Assembly (NCBI RefSeq): GCF_021531665.1
Contig: NZ_JADYUH010000001.1
Location: 1 to 64,000 of the forward strand
Direction of reading: 5' to 3'
Origin: Prevotellamassilia timonensis
GTDB lineage: Bacteria; Bacteroidota; Bacteroidia; Bacteroidales; Bacteroidaceae
Length of the DNA: 64,000 nt
Below are positions 8,143 through 17,526 of this stretch, in pieces. Every line of letters begins with the position of its first letter. Position 1 is the first letter of the stretch. A model generated the notes under the pieces. The model ran no database searches. It was not told the DNA's origin and saw only the letters and a list, made by a program, of their open reading frames with translations. The translations under genes and the position numbers were made by a program.

Positions 8143-9162
8143 TTAGGGATGGTTCGGGATGATGTCTCCGAGGTCTCTCACTTGAATCTGCCAGCTTTTG
8201 TCGTAGTAGGTCAGGATTCCGGTGTAGTTTCTTCCGTCTTCCGGCAGTTCTTCGTAGGAGAGGTCAATTTTTGTGGAAGTTCTCAGTGAGACGGTGGAGT
8301 TGTTGGAGTAGAGTTCAATGGTGCGGTCCACTGCCATTCCCTTGTCGTGCAGGTTGTAGGGTGCAAAGATTTTCTTTCCGTTGGGTGAGAGTTCTTCCGC
8401 TTTGCCGTAGGTTTCGGGCAGGTCGGGGTCAGAGCCGTAGTCCAATTTGTCTCGGTTGGCATCTTTCACTTCGCGAATGCTTCCTTGGATGGTGGCAAGG
8501 CGCGGTGTGTTGTAGTATGCCCTGTTGTCGGAGGCTCTGAGCCATGCGTCGCCTTCTGTTCCTGTTAGGTTGATGGGGACGAGTTCCGGTGCGGAGGGGT
8601 CGGGTCTTCCGACGAGTTCCACGTTTTCTCGCAGCAGTTCAAAGAGCATGGGTCCGAGGTTCAAGTTGTCCCAAGAAGATTTAACGGGCTGTCCGATGCG
8701 GGGCACCTGGCTATAGACGCCCACCCAGAGACCTTTGAGGTTCACCTTGATGCGCTGTCCCAGTTGGAAGTAGGGATAGAGGCAGGTGTTCTTCACGCCG
8801 AGGATGATGCACTGGTCTTCGCCGGAAGGTTCCATGTTTCGGATCAGGAGGGTCTGATAGAGGTTTCCGCTGATGTCATTGGCAACGACGACGCCGGTGA
8901 TGACGATGTCTTCATCCACGCGGGAGTAGAAGTTTTTGTCGTTTCTGACGAAGGTTGCCGTGGCGGAGTTGCTGCAGAAGCGTTCTTTCACTTCGAGGAT
9001 GGTGGCATTGACTTCGCCCACGGAGGTTTGACTGGTCACGTAGGGTTCTTGGCTGGAAGAAGTGCCAATCATGTCAAAGTCGTTCTCCTCGCAGGAAGTC
9101 AGGGAGGCAGTTCCTGCGAGCAGCAGAACCGCTAAACCGATTTTTGAAAATATCTTGTTCAT
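8143..9162 (-). CDS. DUF5689-domain lipoprotein
   Basis: A 339-residue lipoprotein with lipobox LTSC (Cys24). The body resembles the DUF5689 family of Bacteroidetes: an N-terminal segment reading VGEVNATILEVKERF, then an OB-like region with DIVITGVVVANDISGN and an RIKVNLKGLWVG strand. Members are found with TonB-dependent receptors and secreted nucleases. A direct biochemical role is not known. It lies 13 bases after the TonB-dependent receptor gene, so the two are almost certainly co-transcribed and may form an outer-membrane complex. Confidence 0.72.
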   Translation of the reverse strand: MNKIFSKIGLAVLLLAGTASLTSCEENDFDMIGTSSSQEPYVTSQTSVGEVNATILEVKERFCSNSATATFVRNDKNFYSRVDEDIVITGVVVANDISGNLYQTLLIRNMEPSGEDQCIILGVKNTCLYPYFQLGQRIKVNLKGLWVGVYSQVPRIGQPVKSSWDNLNLGPMLFELLRENVELVGRPDPSAPELVPINLTGTEGDAWLRASDNRAYYNTPRLATIQGSIREVKDANRDKLDYGSDPDLPETYGKAEELSPNGKKIFAPYNLHDKGMAVDRTIELYSNNSTVSLRTSTKIDLSYEELPEDGRNYTGILTYYDKSWQIQVRDLGDIIPNHP

Positions 9163-9175
9163 GTTGGGGCAGAAT

Positions 9176-11863
9176 TTAGAATTTAAATCCGATGTTCAAG
9201 AATGCGTTGAGCGCGTTGGCGTAGTAGTACTTCGGGTTCTTGGAGAACATGTAGGCTCTTTCGTTTCCGGAGCTGTAGTTGTCGTCGCGGTTTTGCTCGT
9301 AGCCTCCGGTTTTCATGTTGCAGTTGTTGGTGAGGTTTTGCACCTGGAGGTTGATGCTGAGGCTCTTTCCTTTTTTCATGCGGATGTATTTACCGATGGA
9401 AAGGTCGAGCATCCAGCCTCCTTTGCATTTTTCCTGTTCTGCTGCTCGTGTGGCGAGGATGTTTCCTTCTGCATCGAAGGCGATGCCACTGTAGTCTTTC
9501 ACGTCTTGGCTTTTGATGAAGGTGACGAGGTCTTCTTCCGTGCTGACCACCGCCCAGCTCTTTCCGGAGTTGGTGGGGGCTGTGACGATGTTGCCAAGTC
9601 GGCGATATTCAGAGAAGTCGATATAGACGCGGTCGTAGTAGTTGGCGTTGATTTCAAAGAACCATCCGTTGATGTTGTAGTTCAAGCCGAAACTGAGTGC
9701 GGTCAGCGGAGTTCCGTTGGTTCGCATTCCCTTGGCGAGCACTTGAAGCGGCATGTTTTCTCCTGTGACGGGGTTCTGCCATTGGTTGAGTTCTGCGATG
9801 GTTCCTGCGTTCATTCCTTCGTAGTTCACTTGTGCCAACGGGTTGTTGGTGTAGCGTGCATCGCTCAGCGTTCCGAGGACGTTGAAGGAGAGGTTGGATG
9901 TGATGTCCCATTTGAGTGCAGCTTCAACGCCCATGTGTTCGCGGCGGATTCCGCTCATGGTAAGATAGGTGAAGCGGTTCTCCTGGTCGTTGTAGAAGGC
10001 GGTCTGTTCCACTCCGTCGGTGAAGAGTGTATAGTAGCCTGCGACTTTGGCAGTCACGTCTCCGATGCGGAAGCGGTAGGCGAGTTCGGTGCTATAGATT
10101 TTCTCAGAGGTGAGATGGTCCACGAAGTTGTTTTGGATGCGCGGTGCCACAAAACTGTTGCGTGCCAGCGGTGCTTCGTTTTGGATGCCGGCGTTGAGGC
10201 TGATGATGTGGTTGTTGTTGGGTCGGAGTTGGATTCCGAGTCGTCCTCCTCCGGTGAGGAACTTCGCCATGCCGCTCTTTCCGTAGGAATTTTCGGGGGC
10301 GCGTCCATTCTGCATGAGACCTTCGCGTTCAATGGTTGTTCCTTCCACATATCCTTTGGCGTCAAAGGAGAAGATGTCCTTCGTGTATTGATACTGACCA
10401 AAGGCGCGTGCCTTCATGACATATATATTATAATTGTATCCGAACTTGTCTCCGACTCCGATTTTGGCGTTTGGATTGCGGAGGTCGTTTTGGATTTCCG
10501 GCGCGCCAGGTCCGTAGTCATTCTGTGCGAACTTGTCCACGTCGGTGTAGCGTGTGCCGCCGAGGAGGTCCGCCATGGTTTTGTAGTGCATGCCCTTCGT
10601 GAAGTTGAAGGAGGCACCGACGGTGTATTTGTTTTCTTTGTTGATGTCTCGACTCAGCACGCTGTTGAAGGCTGCCACCATCTGGTCGTTGTGGCGACGT
10701 TCCTGGTAGTAGAGTGCTTCTCCGCCTGCCGCTTCGTTCTGTCGGTTGACGAAATACATTCTGTCCCAGTTGATTTGACGGTTGGCGTCGTCTGCCATCC
10801 AGTAGTCTTTCAGCGTGTTGTACTCCTCGAGGAACCAGGGGTGCTGTGCGAGGTAGTCCGGATTGTTGACGTCCGGGTCATAGACGTTGAAGACGGAGGA
10901 GGGGAGGTTTTTGTAGTAGTCGGGTCGCGGGTCGTAGGCGTCTCCGTTCCAGCCGAGTGCGGTGGAACTGTACCAAGAGTACTTAAATCCGGCAGCCGTG
11001 GTCCATTTCGTTTTTTCGTTGATGTCCCAGTCCCAGGTGAGGATGGCGGTCGGTTCGAAGTCGTTGACGATGCGTGAGTTTCGTTTTTCCCCGTTTTGGT
11101 AACCCCAGTTCGGGTTGTAATAGTGTGAGTTGGCAAGCCAGTAGGCTTCTTCGGTGGATGCACCCTGCTGTCCTCTTTGTGTGGGTGAACCGAAGGTGAC
11201 GAGCGAGAGCGTGTGTTTGTCTCCGAATTTCTTTTCTGCAGCGAGGAAGTAGGAGAAGGAGTTATAGAAAGTTCCTTCGATGACGCCCTCGTTTGCCCAG
11301 CGGTAACCGATTTGTCCGGCGAAAGCCCATCCGGAGGGGAGGTAGCCGGTGGCGTGTGAGAACATGCCGCGTGCGACGTAGTTTCTGTTGCAGCCGGAGA
11401 GTGTGATTTTGCTTCCTTGTGCGAATCTTCCGGCGCGTGCGTTCACGTCGGTGGCTCCGCCGATGCCGACGAAGCCGAGTCGGTTGTAGTCAAAGGGGGA
11501 GAGACCCTCCTGGTTTCTGGTGGCGTCGTTCATTCCGCCGACCATGCCGTAGCTGAATCTTCCCAGTTCGAGATCGTTCAGTTGCAGACCGTTCATGTAG
11601 TAACTGTTGTACATGTTGTCGTAGCCTCTCACTCGGAATCTCATGGGGCTGAAGCGATAGCCGACTTCAGAGTAGTAGGGGTCGCTTTTTGAGCCGGAGA
11701 TGGTGGCGACGGTCTGTGCCGCGTCGTTGTCTTCGTCCAATTGTGACTCCGTGAAGGTGAAGTCTGCATTGTCCAGCACCTGAAGTGAGTCGGCTGTGGT
11801 TTGGGCGTAGGCGCCGGAAGCCACGAGCAGAGCTGCTGCTGTCAGTTTGATGCCTTTTGTCAT
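9176..11863 (-). CDS. TonB-dependent receptor-like outer-membrane protein
   Basis: An 895-residue protein with a Sec signal ending in GAYA-Q and a C-terminal beta-strand ending in Phe (NAFLNIGFKF), as in outer-membrane barrels. The middle is rich in alternating aromatic/polar strands and Asn/Tyr loops. The N-terminal part (RFRVRGYDNMYNSYYMNGL) resembles a plug domain, though no clear TonB box or carboxypeptidase-like domain was seen. It is the first gene of a four-gene minus-strand group with DUF5689 and OB-domain lipoproteins and a nuclease. That context suggests transport of nucleic-acid breakdown products, which is inference. A TACTTTTG box lies about 125 bases upstream. Confidence 0.85.
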   Translation of the reverse strand: MTKGIKLTAAALLVASGAYAQTTADSLQVLDNADFTFTESQLDEDNDAAQTVATISGSKSDPYYSEVGYRFSPMRFRVRGYDNMYNSYYMNGLQLNDLELGRFSYGMVGGMNDATRNQEGLSPFDYNRLGFVGIGGATDVNARAGRFAQGSKITLSGCNRNYVARGMFSHATGYLPSGWAFAGQIGYRWANEGVIEGTFYNSFSYFLAAEKKFGDKHTLSLVTFGSPTQRGQQGASTEEAYWLANSHYYNPNWGYQNGEKRNSRIVNDFEPTAILTWDWDINEKTKWTTAAGFKYSWYSSTALGWNGDAYDPRPDYYKNLPSSVFNVYDPDVNNPDYLAQHPWFLEEYNTLKDYWMADDANRQINWDRMYFVNRQNEAAGGEALYYQERRHNDQMVAAFNSVLSRDINKENKYTVGASFNFTKGMHYKTMADLLGGTRYTDVDKFAQNDYGPGAPEIQNDLRNPNAKIGVGDKFGYNYNIYVMKARAFGQYQYTKDIFSFDAKGYVEGTTIEREGLMQNGRAPENSYGKSGMAKFLTGGGRLGIQLRPNNNHIISLNAGIQNEAPLARNSFVAPRIQNNFVDHLTSEKIYSTELAYRFRIGDVTAKVAGYYTLFTDGVEQTAFYNDQENRFTYLTMSGIRREHMGVEAALKWDITSNLSFNVLGTLSDARYTNNPLAQVNYEGMNAGTIAELNQWQNPVTGENMPLQVLAKGMRTNGTPLTALSFGLNYNINGWFFEINANYYDRVYIDFSEYRRLGNIVTAPTNSGKSWAVVSTEEDLVTFIKSQDVKDYSGIAFDAEGNILATRAAEQEKCKGGWMLDLSIGKYIRMKKGKSLSINLQVQNLTNNCNMKTGGYEQNRDDNYSSGNERAYMFSKNPKYYYANALNAFLNIGFKF

Positions 11864-11986
11864 GCTTGGTGAATGGATTTTTGCCGTGTTCGGTTCAGCG
11901 AGAGTTGCGTTTTCCGTGGTTTGGAACCATCGGAAAAGGGACAGTGAAGAACCGTTCGGGCATTCTTAATTAAAATTTATTTGCTG

Positions 11987-11994
11987 CAAAAGTA
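11987..11994 (-). promoter_or_regulatory. -7 box for the receptor operon
   Basis: On the minus strand this reads TACTTTTG followed by C, a consensus -7 element. No clear TTTG was found at the usual -33 distance. The leader would be about 120 bases. Confidence 0.45.
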
Positions 11995-12210
11995 CTAAAA
12001 AAACATCGCGCACTCTTTACGTTTCTGTGAAATTTCGCCTTTTCCGTGCTTTTCGGCAGGAAAAAGATGGTGTTGAGTGGTTTCCACTTGCCGTTCGGCT
12101 TGTCTTGGCGATGGGTTTCTTGTCGAAGGCGGTGCGCATTCACGTGATGGGTGTTTGGCTGATTCATCCGACAGCGAACCCCTTCCTTCCAAGAAAGTTC
12201 GGGAGGAGTC

Positions 12211-12240
12211 TTTGCGTTTAAAAAAAATTATAGACCTTTG
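12211..12240 (+). promoter_or_regulatory. Promoter of the exported phosphatase/nuclease gene
   Basis: TTTG at 12211-12214 is followed after 18 bases by GACCTTTG at 12233-12240 and C. This has one mismatch to TAnnTTTG. The leader to the ATG at 12354 is about 105 bases. Confidence 0.5.
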
Positions 12241-12353
12241 CGGCGTCATTTGAGCACTTCGCTGCGAGCGGCGTGTTTCTCGCCTATCCCGAGAATCTTC
12301 TTGTCTTCTCATCTTTTGAATCTTTAAAGGCAAACATAAGTTCATCCCAAATC

Positions 12354-13481
12354 ATGAAAAAGTTCACTCCGTGGCTTACCCTGTGCGCCACACTTCTCTT
12401 CCTTTGTTCTTCCTTCGTCAATCACACTGAGCAGAAAAGACTTGCGCTCTACGGTGTGGCGTTCTACAATCTTGAAAACCTCTTCGACACCGTCCACGAC
12501 GCCGGAAAGAATGACTACGAGTATCTTCCCAAAGGCAAGAATCGTTGGGGAAAGATGAAATATGAAGCAAAACTTCACAACATGGCGCGCGTGCTCAGCG
12601 AACTCTGCACGGACAAACTTCCTGTCGGCCCGGCTGTCATCGGACTCTCCGAGGTGGAGAACGACAAGGCTCTTTCCGACCTCCTCAATGAACCGGCTTT
12701 GAAGAACCGAGGCTACAAATTCGTCGATTTTCCCGGCGTGGACCGTCGCGGCGTGGAGTGCGCGTTCCTCTATAATCCCCGCTTCTTCCAGATGGAACGC
12801 AGTTTCATCGTGCCTTACTACTATGACCCCGAAGGCAAGATTGACTCCGACCTCCTCGGCTTCTACACGGATGAAAACGGACAGGTGCAAGCCTACGAAG
12901 AACTGAAGGGCGACACGACCCACATCACCCGCGGCTTTCTCGTCATGCAAGGCAAACTCGCCGGAGAGAGAATGTTCTTCATCGTGAACCACTGGCCTTC
13001 TCGTGCCGCCGGAAGCGAAGCCCGTGAGCGTGCCGGATTCCAAGTGCGCTGTCTCAAAGATGCACTCATGAAGCAAGATCCGGCTGCCAAGATTGTCATC
13101 ATGGGCGACATGAACGACGACCCGAGCAACAAGAGTATGACCGAGCAGCTTGGCTGCAAGAGCAAAACAAAAGACGTCAAGAATCCCGGTGACCTTTACA
13201 ATCCGTGGTATGATACACTCTACAAACTCGGACAGGGAACCCTCCTCTACGACGGCAAATGGAATCTGTTTGACCAAATCGTCTTCACCGGAAACCTTCT
13301 CGGAAATGACCGCAGCACGCTGAAGTTCTACCGTCATGAAATTTTCATCCGTGACTACCTCTTCCAGCAGGACGGACGCTACAAAGGCAGTCCCCTCCGC
13401 ACCCACGCCGGCGGAACCTGGCTCAACGGCTATTCCGACCACCTTCCGACCTACATTTATCTCGTGAAAGAACTGAAGTAA
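12354..13481 (+). CDS. Exported endonuclease/exonuclease/phosphatase-family protein
   Basis: A 375-residue protein with an N-terminal hydrophobic signal (WLTLCATLLFLCSSF). The start at 12354 gives a normal signal peptide; a longer frame upstream does not. The EEP fold is shown by FYNLENLFD (Asn39), GLSEVEND (Glu100), VNHWPSR (His213), GDMNDDP (Asp252, Asn254) and a C-terminal SDH near 361-363. All expected metal and catalytic residues are visible. The family includes DNases and phosphodiesterases, so the exact substrate is open. It is divergent from the receptor/nuclease group and, being exported, may take part in the same nucleic-acid breakdown. Confidence 0.85.
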   Translation: MKKFTPWLTLCATLLFLCSSFVNHTEQKRLALYGVAFYNLENLFDTVHDAGKNDYEYLPKGKNRWGKMKYEAKLHNMARVLSELCTDKLPVGPAVIGLSEVENDKALSDLLNEPALKNRGYKFVDFPGVDRRGVECAFLYNPRFFQMERSFIVPYYYDPEGKIDSDLLGFYTDENGQVQAYEELKGDTTHITRGFLVMQGKLAGERMFFIVNHWPSRAAGSEARERAGFQVRCLKDALMKQDPAAKIVIMGDMNDDPSNKSMTEQLGCKSKTKDVKNPGDLYNPWYDTLYKLGQGTLLYDGKWNLFDQIVFTGNLLGNDRSTLKFYRHEIFIRDYLFQQDGRYKGSPLRTHAGGTWLNGYSDHLPTYIYLVKELK

Positions 13482-13627
13482 ACCTCGTTTCATTCTTTCC
13501 AGGAAACGCCCTAAACTGTGCCCACCCCAAAAAGTGCGGCACAGTTTTTGTGGTTGCTGTCCGATAAAAGTTTCGCACACCGGAAGCCATACGCCGTCAT
13601 GGTGACATCGTCAAAACAGTGTCAAAG

Positions 13628-14617
13628 TCAGCGACTGTTTTCTTCTGTCAGTGCATCGATGTTTCGGCGTAGTCCTTCAAATTTTGCCCTTTTCACCGCA
13701 CTTTTTCGGAAGAGCCGGGTGTAGTCCTCCCGTGAGAGTTTCATCCAGTCCTCCCGTTGCATCGCCGTGAGTGCCGGGCGCGGCATCAACTCCGGGCAGT
13801 TCGTTTCTTGCGCAAAGCGTCGGTTCCACGGACACGCCTCGGCGCAGCGGTCACAGCCGTAGAAGCAATCCTTCATGGCGAAACCCGTGCCCGGAGGCAG
13901 AGCGCCGCGGTGCTCAATGGTCAGATAAGAAAGACATCGTCCCGCATCCATTCCGCCTTTTCCGTCCAAAGCCTTTGTCGGACAGGCTTCAATGCAGGCA
14001 CGGCAGTTCCCGCAAAGCGCAAGTGGAACGTTCTTTGCAGCAGCGTGGGCGGCAGTGTCATCGTAGGCGTCAGCCTCTGCCGTTAGTAGCATTTCCCCTA
14101 AGAAAAAGTAGGAGCCCGCTTGGGGTAGGATGAGTTGTGTGTTTCGTCCGATGGCACCCAGTCCTGCACGCATCGCCCAAAACTTCTCATCGATGGGTGC
14201 CGTGTCTGCAAAGACTCTTGCCTCGGCTCCCTCCTCAAGTCCGAGTTCGTGAAGGAAGAGCCGCAGTTTCTGTTTCATCACGTCATGGTAGTCGTCGCCG
14301 TAGGCATAGCGAGCCAATTTCCATTCATTTTCTTCGTTTTCATCGGGCGTTTCGTCTCTCAGTGGGGCGAGGGAGTGGGCATAGTTCAGTGCGACGCACA
14401 CCATGGTGCGGGCACCGTCCAAGAGCAAGCACGGATTCAGTCGTTTCTCCAAGTGTTTCTCCAGATAGTTCATCTCGGCGTGACGCCCTTCCAACAAGAA
14501 TCGTCTCCATTCCGCTTCGCGCCAAGCGGGGAGCGGTCCGGGGTGAGCCAAGCCGCAGGCAGAGAACCCGATTCGCCGGGCAGTCTCTTTGATGAGGCGC
14601 GAAGAGAGTTTAGACAT
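13628..14617 (-). CDS. queG: Epoxyqueuosine reductase
   Basis: QueG reduces epoxyqueuosine to queuosine in tRNA, the last step of the pathway, using a cobalamin cofactor and two 4Fe-4S clusters. The 329-residue protein shows both cluster motifs, CGNCRACIEACPTKAL and CDRCAEACPWNRRF, and the upstream FWAMRAGLGAIGRN motif. The start MSKLSSRLI was chosen over a Met ten codons upstream because it matches the family N-terminus. It precedes an M16 peptidase gene on the same strand by position but lies downstream of it in transcription. queA, the preceding step of the pathway, is at 47722. Confidence 0.95.
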   Translation of the reverse strand: MSKLSSRLIKETARRIGFSACGLAHPGPLPAWREAEWRRFLLEGRHAEMNYLEKHLEKRLNPCLLLDGARTMVCVALNYAHSLAPLRDETPDENEENEWKLARYAYGDDYHDVMKQKLRLFLHELGLEEGAEARVFADTAPIDEKFWAMRAGLGAIGRNTQLILPQAGSYFFLGEMLLTAEADAYDDTAAHAAAKNVPLALCGNCRACIEACPTKALDGKGGMDAGRCLSYLTIEHRGALPPGTGFAMKDCFYGCDRCAEACPWNRRFAQETNCPELMPRPALTAMQREDWMKLSREDYTRLFRKSAVKRAKFEGLRRNIDALTEENSR

Positions 14618-14668
14618 GAGATAGGGAATGAAAAAATGCGGTTTCACCGCAAGAAACGGAAGAAAAAC

Positions 14669-15916
14669 TTATTGATAGATGAGCGTGGTCAGTCTGCTTT
14701 CGTCATAGACCTCCGCTGCCACGCGCTGCATCTCCTCGGCGGTGACCCCCTGTAGTGCTTCGATGAGGTTCGCAATGTCGCGGTGTGTGCCGAAGTGAGC
14801 AAAGGTCTTGCCCATGGCGAGCGCATAGTTTTCCGCCGATTCAGAGGAAATGCCGATTTGTCCGCAGAGTTGTTTCTTCGCTGCGGCAAGTTGAGTCGGG
14901 GTGAGAGGTTTCTCAATGAACTTCCGCAACTCCTGCATCAGCAGTCGGCGGCAGCGTTTGACATCTTTGGCATCGCAGCCAAAATAGACGTTCCAAAATC
15001 CCGTGTCCGGGTAGGTGTTGAGATAGGAATCCACCGAATAGACAAGTCCTGCCCGTTCTCGAAGCGAAAGGTTCAATCGCGAGTTCATTCCCGGTCCGCC
15101 CAGCATGTTGTTGAGGAGTATCAAGGCAAAACGGCGCGGGTCACTGCCGCCAAAGGTCGGTGCGCCAATCAGCACGTGTGCTTGGTGTGTGTCCTTTCTT
15201 ACCACTCTCTCGATGCCGCAGAGGCGAGGACGGGCCACAGGCTGCGCATCGTCAGGTCTGGGTGGAAGATGAGCGAAGTCCGAGGCGGGAAGCAGTCGTT
15301 CCATGCCGCGGACAATGTGGCGAAAGTCCAAGTCGCCATAGACAAAGAAGATGACGTTCTCCGGGCGATAGAATCGGCGGGCGAACGCCTCGGCATCGGC
15401 GGTGACATAAGTCCGAAGTCGCTCCGCTTCTCCCAAGATGTCACGACCGAGCGGCTGGTTCGGATACATTAGACTTTCAAACTCGTCAAAGATGATTTCG
15501 GAGGGCGAGTCCCGATAACTCTCGATTTCATCGCAAATCACCTCTATTTCTTTCGTGATTTCGCCCTGCGGATACGTACTGTGGAAAACGATGTCGCTGA
15601 GCAGGTCTGCGGCACGCGCATAGTCCTCCCGGAGCACGGTGGCATAATAGACAGTTTCCTGTTTCGTCGTGAAGGCGTTGAGGTCGCCGCCGACGCGCTC
15701 CAAGCCGTTTGTGATGTGGTAGGCTCTGCGGCGGTGCGTGCCTTTGAAACTGATGTGTTCCAGAAAGTGCGCCATTCCTGATTCCTCGGTGCGTTCGTTG
15801 CGTGTGCCGGCTTTGACGACGAAGCCGCAGTGAACCACTCGGGAAGCGTGGGGTTCAAAGATGATTTTCAGCCCGCAGGGAAGCGTGGCTTCTTGATGAG
15901 ACAAAGTGAATTCCAT
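14669..15916 (-). CDS. M16-family zinc peptidase
   Basis: A 415-residue pitrilysin-like protein. The inverted zinc motif HFLEH is at 50-54 and the downstream acidic segment EVICDEIESYRD supplies the third ligand. A second M16-type half follows to the C-terminus, as expected for the two-domain family. No signal peptide was seen, so it is probably cytoplasmic or a processing peptidase of unknown substrate. The start at 15916 (MEFTLSHQ) fits the family; a Met 13 codons upstream is possible. It lies between the flippase and queG on the minus strand, probably in one transcript. Confidence 0.9.
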   Translation of the reverse strand: MEFTLSHQEATLPCGLKIIFEPHASRVVHCGFVVKAGTRNERTEESGMAHFLEHISFKGTHRRRAYHITNGLERVGGDLNAFTTKQETVYYATVLREDYARAADLLSDIVFHSTYPQGEITKEIEVICDEIESYRDSPSEIIFDEFESLMYPNQPLGRDILGEAERLRTYVTADAEAFARRFYRPENVIFFVYGDLDFRHIVRGMERLLPASDFAHLPPRPDDAQPVARPRLCGIERVVRKDTHQAHVLIGAPTFGGSDPRRFALILLNNMLGGPGMNSRLNLSLRERAGLVYSVDSYLNTYPDTGFWNVYFGCDAKDVKRCRRLLMQELRKFIEKPLTPTQLAAAKKQLCGQIGISSESAENYALAMGKTFAHFGTHRDIANLIEALQGVTAEEMQRVAAEVYDESRLTTLIYQ

Positions 15917-15972
15917 GCCGATGAAAACGGAGATTTTGGGAAGTTCAAGGTTCAAGGAGCGGAGAAGCGCCC

Positions 15973-17511
15973 TTATTTCTTCTTAAAGAATTTTCCGATG
16001 ACCGGAATGCGCGAGACGGGGAAGTCATGATAGAGCACGTGGGCGGCGAACAAGGCAATGCAAGCCGTGTTGCAGAGCAGACGAAGGAATACGTTCTCCA
16101 CATATTCGCCCGAGAGGCGGATGCAAACGAAGAAAAAGACGGTTAGAACGACATAAATAGCCATGCTCTTCAACGGATAGCGGACGGGATAGTAACGCTG
16201 ACCGACCACATAACTCAAGAGCATTGCCGTGGCGTAGCCCGCGAAGCCTGCCCAGGCACAAGCCATATATCCATATTTAGGAATGAAGATGATGTTCACG
16301 GCAATCAAGACTGCGCAGCCAATGCCCGAGAACCATGCGCCCCAGATGGTTTTGTCGATGAGTTTATACCAAAACGAAAGGTTGAAATAGATTCCCATCA
16401 TGATTTCGGCAGCCATGACGATGGGCACGACCTGCAAGCCGTCCCAGTAGTCCGGCGCAATGATGTGTTTCAAGATGTCCATGTAAGCCATGACCATGAG
16501 GAAAGCCAGTAGCGTGAAGATGAGGAAGTATTTCATCGCCTTGGCGTAGGTCTCGCGATTGTCCTTGTCCTTTTGCTTTCCGAAGACGAACGGCTCGTAG
16601 GCGTAGCGGAAGGCTTGCGTAATCATTGCCATTATCATGGCGATTTTTGCGCAGGCACCGTAGATGCCGAGTTGCACTTTGCCCTCTTCTCCGCCCAAGA
16701 CACGAGGCAGAATCATTTTGTCGGCAGTTTGGTTGAGGATGCCGGCGATGCCGAGCACGAGGATGGGCCAGGCGTAGGATAACATCCGGCGCAGGAGGCG
16801 CGTGTCAAGCACGTAGCGAAAGCCGGTCAGTTCTTTGCGGAAGAACAACGTGATGAACGCCGTGCAGAAGAGGTTGATGAAAAAAGCATAGCCGACTCCG
16901 ACGGAAGGACTGTAGAAAAGTGCGATGAAATCGTGGATTTCCGACATTTCGTAGAGCCAGGGAAGAGCCACAAAGAACAGCAGATTGAGCGAGATGTTCA
17001 ACACGATGAAGAACAGTTTGAGCGAAGCAAACTTGATGGCTTTCCGGCGATAGCGCAAGAAGGCAAACGGAATGCACTGAAAGGCATCAATTGCCACGCA
17101 GACAGCCATCGTCGCAATGTATTCCGGATGCGAAGCATAGTCCATGAACTCCGAAATAGGGTTCAGAAAGCCCATGATGACAGCAATGAAGGCTATGCCG
17201 ACGAGACCGACGGTCAGCAGCGTCGTCGAATAGACCCGCATCGGCTCCTCTTCCTCTTTGTTCACGAAGCGGAAGAAAGTCGTTTCCATTCCGAAGGTCA
17301 GCAGGACAAGCAGCAGGGCGACGTAACTATAGACCTCCGTGATGATGCCGTAGCCGCCGGATGCCGCGGAGAGTTTCGCGGTGTAGAGCGGCACGAGCAA
17401 ATAGTTTAGGAAACGGCCAATGATGCTGGAAAGGCCATAGACGGCAGTGTCTTTTGCCAGGGCTTTCATGGAAGAAGCCGGCGCGGAAGAGGAGGAAGCA
17501 GTTTGGGACAT
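15973..17511 (-). CDS. Polysaccharide flippase (MOP superfamily)
   Basis: A 512-residue membrane protein with about 12 to 14 hydrophobic segments and the usual early motif YGLSSIIGRFLNYLLVPLYT, as in Wzx/RfbX-like lipid-linked oligosaccharide flippases. It would move undecaprenyl-linked sugars, or another amphipathic substrate, across the inner membrane. No glycosyltransferase lies beside it, so the substrate is unknown. The gene follows the SpmA-SpmB fusion by 15 bases and is followed by the M16 peptidase gene. The short Ser/Ala-rich N-terminus before residue 15 is unlikely to be functional. Confidence 0.88.
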   Translation of the reverse strand: MSQTASSSSAPASSMKALAKDTAVYGLSSIIGRFLNYLLVPLYTAKLSAASGGYGIITEVYSYVALLLVLLTFGMETTFFRFVNKEEEEPMRVYSTTLLTVGLVGIAFIAVIMGFLNPISEFMDYASHPEYIATMAVCVAIDAFQCIPFAFLRYRRKAIKFASLKLFFIVLNISLNLLFFVALPWLYEMSEIHDFIALFYSPSVGVGYAFFINLFCTAFITLFFRKELTGFRYVLDTRLLRRMLSYAWPILVLGIAGILNQTADKMILPRVLGGEEGKVQLGIYGACAKIAMIMAMITQAFRYAYEPFVFGKQKDKDNRETYAKAMKYFLIFTLLAFLMVMAYMDILKHIIAPDYWDGLQVVPIVMAAEIMMGIYFNLSFWYKLIDKTIWGAWFSGIGCAVLIAVNIIFIPKYGYMACAWAGFAGYATAMLLSYVVGQRYYPVRYPLKSMAIYVVLTVFFFVCIRLSGEYVENVFLRLLCNTACIALFAAHVLYHDFPVSRIPVIGKFFKKK

Positions 17512-17526
17512 GGGATGGTTGGTAAA

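Larger units (their letters stand above)
11864..12353. other. Divergent intergenic region of the nuclease locus
   Basis: This 490-base region separates the minus-strand receptor group from the plus-strand endonuclease/exonuclease/phosphatase gene. It holds a minus-strand -7 box at 11987-11994 and a plus-strand promoter at 12211-12240. No convincing gene or structured RNA was seen in between. Confidence 0.6.

Noticed and set aside
9062-11077. A 671-codon open frame opposite the TonB-dependent receptor gene
   Set aside because: It is the shadow of the receptor gene. It has no family motif and its valine/cysteine-rich text comes from the complementary codons.
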